Program-made: the position numbers and the translations under genes | Source: Catonia carolina | Taxonomy: Eukaryota > Arthropoda > Insecta > Hemiptera > Achilidae | Direction: 5' to 3' | Length of the DNA: 64,000 nt | Assembly: GCA_035578175.1 (NCBI GenBank) | Contig: JAQMRL010000003.1 | Span: forward strand, 23,584,419 to 23,648,418 | The notes under the pieces: model-generated | The model's database searches: none | What the model saw: only the letters and a program-made list of their open reading frames with translations | Told to the model about the DNA's origin: nothing | Shown here: positions 44,901 through 50,900 of the stretch, piece by piece | Layout of the letters: each line of letters begins with the position of its first letter | Position numbering within the stretch: the first letter of the stretch is position 1

Positions 44901-47900
44901 ATTTGAACCACAACTATATTAAAATGTGAAGTCTACATTAATGCAGTTATGAAGGACATTCAATAATTAACGAGACAGATTAATGTTGAGAAAAAACTTC
45001 AAATGTCAATGAAATGTTTTAAGAATCGAGTTGGCAACCTTGGGAACATGTAGGCTATAATCAGCTGTTCGATCTTAATTAATTTAACATAACCTCATTT
45101 GTTTATTTAAAGAGTGTCAGTTCTGCTTGAAAAGTCTATGCCAGAAGAGCAATGTTTAGTAATAAGATTTTTGCTACCGAAAGGTGTAAAACAAGCAGTT
45201 ATTGGTTTACTCAGTTTAAACATTTTATGAAGGGACAGCAATGTTTGTCCATATTTTGCTGTAACATTTTCTGTCATCAAAGAAATGCCCAGCTTGTTTT
45301 TGAGAGTACACAATGATGACATTCTTTTTAATTTTTTTTAAGGGTACTTAATCGGAAAAAAATTGAAAATTTTCACATGTCCGGTTTTTTGCATATTATT
45401 AAAATTCAGAGATTCATTGGGGTTTTTGCAGTTTTAATTCCCCCAAAAAATTAAATTAAAAATATATTGAACCCTTACATTATTTTCTTAATGTTACCAG
45501 TTTGCATAAACACATCTATTTTGTGAATGACAAACGATAATTCATAATTTTTTTTGTTTTAAAACTTTACGTTGGCATTAGACCAGCTGTAAATGTAACA
45601 GTTGAGAATTTCCAGATTATGATCCTGGAATTTATTAGAGGTAACTATTTTGCAGTATTTATAATGCGTTCTCTTTTAGTTTTTTCTTGTTCCCGTAAAT
45701 AGCAATTTTTGTCTCATAAGGAACATTTTATCAGTTAACTGTGAACGGAATTTAATGACATTTTGCCCAGCCTTTTATACCATAATTACAATGTACTGAG
45801 TTAATATTACAGTAAAATAATGTGTTTTAATATTTATTTTCCACTTAAAGAGGCAAAAAATTATGATTTTCAAAAGTGGTAATTTCAAAAAACCATTTTC
45901 TTACCTTCCTAACAATATATAAAAATGCAACTAATTCTGTGGGTGTAGAATACCCTGAAAAGTAACCATAAAAAAATTGAACTGGATAACTAATAGTTTT
46001 TGAGAAAATGTTCCTTACATTAACATTACGGAGATATGCATTCCGGGTACCCTTAAACACCCAAAAATTAAACTTAAAAAAACCTGCTACTAAAGTTACC
46101 AATATTTTATTTAGTAAACCTCATAGGAATTCAGAAATAAATTGAAATTCTATTAAATTAAATACTATCATGTAGAATTAATGAAAATTACCACATCAAT
46201 ATTTAAAAAATAATCAGTTATAAAACATGTAAGAAACAAGTTACTGTGATTATGTTAAAACTGTTCTACCAATTGTGTTATTATTTTGTTGTTTAATTAA
46301 TTAATTGCCAACCTTTCCTTGCCTCTAACCTATGTCCTGGTTCAGACAGCGGGAACAGCAGCTGGAGGAGTTACACCAGGGGCAAATCATGGAGCTGAAC
46401 GAACGCCATCAAAAAGAACTACTTCTATGGCAAAACAACGTCGGCGAACTACAGAAGAAGGTTGCAGAATTAGCTAAAAAGTCAGTATAATTTTTTATAT
46501 ATCTTGTTTAGGTCATCAGCCTAACCTTTAGGCTGGTTTGAACCTCTAGAGGCTTTACTAAGTAAAATGAAGAGTAAGGTGGTTTACCATCCCTTCCTTA
46601 CTGAGTGGAAAAGTTTGCTTATCAGCATGCCAGACCCTCCGAAAATCTACTTTCCACCCTGCAAATGACACCTTCATTTCATACACCACAGGGTCTGGCT
46701 GGATAATTAAAATCATTACTCTCAGAGGAGATAACTGACTAGTGTCTTTTACACCTAGCTATATTTTCTGTTCATAAATGCTTCTTCAGTCATATAATTG
46801 GCTGATTATGTGATGAGACACAGCTCTGTAATTAGGAGTGCAAATAATAATTTAACACTCAACCTGCCTGTTATGGCCAAATTTTTTATCTACAATACAG
46901 AAATTATATTAATATCTATTGTGCACCGCTGGTTAGTACGCCTCGGTCATTATTGTATTATGAAAATTTTGACTACATTGTTGAGAGTATACTGTGTTCA
47001 ATAAATTATAAAGAATACAACTCTTTTTAATATTACTTTACAATTACACTAGAGGACCCAAAACGAACATTTTCACCAAAATCGGTCAACCGGAAGTAGT
47101 AGTTCATTCGTGTCATTTTTCACGTTTTTGTGATTTTCTCAAAAAACGGCTCCTATGATTTTTTTAAAACTCGCCTCATTTACTACATTTTTTATGCTCT
47201 ACAAAATAGGGTAGGTGCCATGTCTGCTGAAATTCTTAGTAAGGCTGTTTTTTCATAAAAAAAAAGTTTTTTCGTAAATTGTTTTTTTTTAAGATTGCAA
47301 CTTTAATATGCATTTTAGCGCAAAAAATGTATCTGGTAAAAGTAGTAAAGAATTTAAAATTCTACAAATTTTATTTCAAACATTTTTTTGTATAACGCTT
47401 AGTTTAGCGGTAATTAGCGATTATCTATTTTTTAAAGATTTCAGCCTTATCATGCATTTTACAACAAAAAAGTATAAACAAATTTATAGGAAATTAAAAG
47501 ATCTACAAATTTTTATTTAGAGCATTTTTCTCTACAGAGCCGAGTTTAGCGTGAAAGAGTGATTTTCCGTATTTTTAAGCTAAACTAAGGTTGATTTTCA
47601 CTTTACGTCTTTCACTCATGATTAAAATAAGATTATGTTTTTGAAGTTAGTTTTTTTGTTTATTTCTGTTTTATTACTAATACATATTATATTGTTAATT
47701 ATTTGCATTGGCAAGAGTAAGTTGTTTCACACCCGATTTTTTTATTCTCATTTTACAAAAACATTTTTTAAGTTAGATTGAAATATTGTAATGATCACCA
47801 ATTATAACATGTTTTTATCAACGATATTTTTGTGATTTTTTTTAAACATAAGTTGCTGCTAAAAATAGCATTAAAACATTAAACACAAACATCACTTACT

Positions 47901-50900
47901 GCAAAAAGCTTACAAGAGAGTAATAAATGTACAATTTTGTTACTTTTTTTTTGTTTATTTAATGTTGCATGCACAACGTGGTCATTAGCGGCTACTGTTG
48001 GTTTTAGTACTGTAACGATGGGTTTTAACGTGTTAAAATTTCCAGACCCTGATCAGAAATCGAATCCTTTTGCTTTGTAGGCTAGCTCGCCAGTCACAAT
48101 TTTGTATTTAATTTTTATTTATTGTAATTTACTATGACATAGTTGTAATTAACACAAAATGTAATTAATGTTCTTTACTGAGTAAAAATTCCTATAAATA
48201 ATACTTTAAAATCCACCAATAATATTGAAAACAATTTTTTACTGTCATGGTTTTCATGTAAATCACAATTTTTTAGTGTAGCATGATTCAGAATAATCAG
48301 TAATATAATAATAGTTTCTGGAGATTTTCCTCTCTATTGCCATTTTTAGCTATGACTAAATCAAAGTGTAAACTACTTATACAGAAAAAGATGTTTCAGT
48401 TCATAAAAATATGCTTAGTTTAGTTTAAACAAATTTTTCAATACCCAAGTTAGAACCAAAAGCATTGATTAGGTACCTTAACAATTTCTCGTAAATAACC
48501 TCAAAAATATATATTTAATAATATCAATATATCTTCTAAAAATAAATAAATGAGTTGATACTAAGTAATAAAATATTTAATTTTTCAGTCTTAATTTTCC
48601 AATTTTAAAATAGATTCTGAAATTATATTATAACAGACATTATTTTTTTAAAACAATTAAATTAAAGAAAGCATTGCAGTAACATTTAATCAGAGTACTT
48701 ACATAATTACTAAATCTTGTATTATTTGATAAAATGTGTGTAATTATAACGTGGCAACTTCAATATATTTGTATTTTTTTTAACGTAATAAATTAACATA
48801 AACTGAATTGTTTAAAAACACGTATTGGTTTGAAGTGTTGAACGTATTGCATATTAGACGTCCCACAATAATATGACTGAACTTGTGAACATAAATAATT
48901 TAAACCATGTGCGCATAACCAAAACGATGTAACTTATGTCATAGTTATAAACTGAATTTAGTTAACTATTATCTCTAGTACACGTAACATAATACTGAAA
49001 TGAATATAGTAATTTTTTAATTCCTAATATGTGTACGTTGCAATCTGTTCAATTCAGAACAATAAGCAACCCAATGACCCAATGAGATGAGGATGATGTG
49101 TATGACGTGTAAATGAGGTGTAGTCTTGTACAGACCCAGGTCGACCACTCCTGAGAGAGTATGGTTATTTGAACCCCAACCATCAAAGTACACCGGCAAC
49201 CACTGTCTAGTATTCAAATCCGTATAAAAGTAACTACCTTTACTAGGATTTGAACCAGGAACCTTCGTTTCCGAAAATCAGCTGTTAAACAGCTGATTTT
49301 GGCGACGACTTTACCTCTAGACCAACCCGGTGGGTTGAATATAGTAATGAAATGTTTTTTTTTTCTGTAAAATAAGTTTATAATTTTTGTAATTTTTATT
49401 TATTGTATTTACTTTTAAGTTACTCTATTAATTAATTATTATTGCCCATAACAGACAGGCGGAGTGTCAAATTATTTACTCTAAATCTGTTCGTTGCAGG
49501 GCTAAAATAAATAGTTCTGTTTCTTATCACATGGTCAGCCAATTAAATGACTGAATCATTTAAGAACAGAAGAGGTAGAGGTGTAAAAAACACTAATCAG
49601 AGTTATCTCCTCTGAAAGTAATGAATTTCATTATACAGCCAGACCCTGTGGTGAATGAAGTGAAGGTGTCATTTGCAGAGTGGAAAATATGTGCTTTTCA
49701 GAGGGCCCGGCATGCTGATAAGCATACTTTTCCATTCAGTGAGGAAGGCAATGGTAAACCACCTCACTCCTCGTTTTACTTAGTAAAACCTCTACAGGTT
49801 CAAACCAGCTTTTTGGCTGATGACCTAAACAACAACAACACAAGTAATTATTAATATAATTTAAAAATAATTCAGTACAGTATTTTGTAATTAAATATGT
49901 TCACTTTAGTATGAATACGTAAGCATATAAGGCTGCCTCCATGGCACAGTAGTTAGTGCAGTAGCAAAGTAGAGTGTCTGGTTTAATTCCCAGCTAGTGT
50001 ATGCAAATTATAAAGAGTTAAAACCCATTATAATTATTCTATAACTCAACAATAGTTGCTAATGACCAAGCTGTTGGACTTCACAAAATAAATCAAAATT
50101 AACATATCTTCATCTCCCTCTTGTAATCCACCAGCTCCTCCATATGTTCAGTTAAATGTAATGACATTTGCTGTACCTAATCACACATGTGTGCTGGCCG
50201 CATTGGCGCAGTTGGTAACGTGCTCGCCTCTCATCATGCAGTCTTGGGTTCGAATCCCATTCAGGCCCGGCATATTTTCATACGTTACAAAAAATCATTT
50301 CATCCTTCACCGTCTGCATTAGCAGTAATTGCAGAACAATCGGACGTTAAACAAAAAAAACAAAACAAAAAATCACACATGCTCCTTTATCCTTTGTCTT
50401 TTGGCCAGTTGCTCATTATTTAACATACTTCTTCGGGTTCCCCTAACGTCACATTGTGGGATACGCCCTAGCTTTTTTTCTTTCCAAACTATCGTAGGCT
50501 AACATGCTATTTATGTGGCCACTCTCAAAGGCATTTTATACTTTCTGTCAAATTTCTTTTGGCACACTACTATTGGGATCATTATCCTCTTCTGCCATTG
50601 TGCAAGAGGAGGGACTTATTAGCTTATTTACTGATGGCTAATGTTCCCCTGAACAGTAAACCATCAAACTTCATGCTCTACTAATCGCTGCTTATTCAGG
50701 TTACACCTTGTATTCGTAGCAAGCTATTTAATTGCTTTCCCCTAACCGCAACCTAAGGACTATGCCCTGTCACTTCGGATAAGGCTCCCAATCTCTAAAG
50801 CAAGGAAATATTTTATTATTATTTTACGAGTTTTCTAAAGTTATCGTCACCTCCTCTCTCTAAACCTCCATCTCCACTTGCCCTGATTCAACCAATCCTA

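Noticed and set aside
49621..49854. 77-codon open frame
   Set aside because: Lies in the (CAA)-tailed repeat; the other four copies break this frame.
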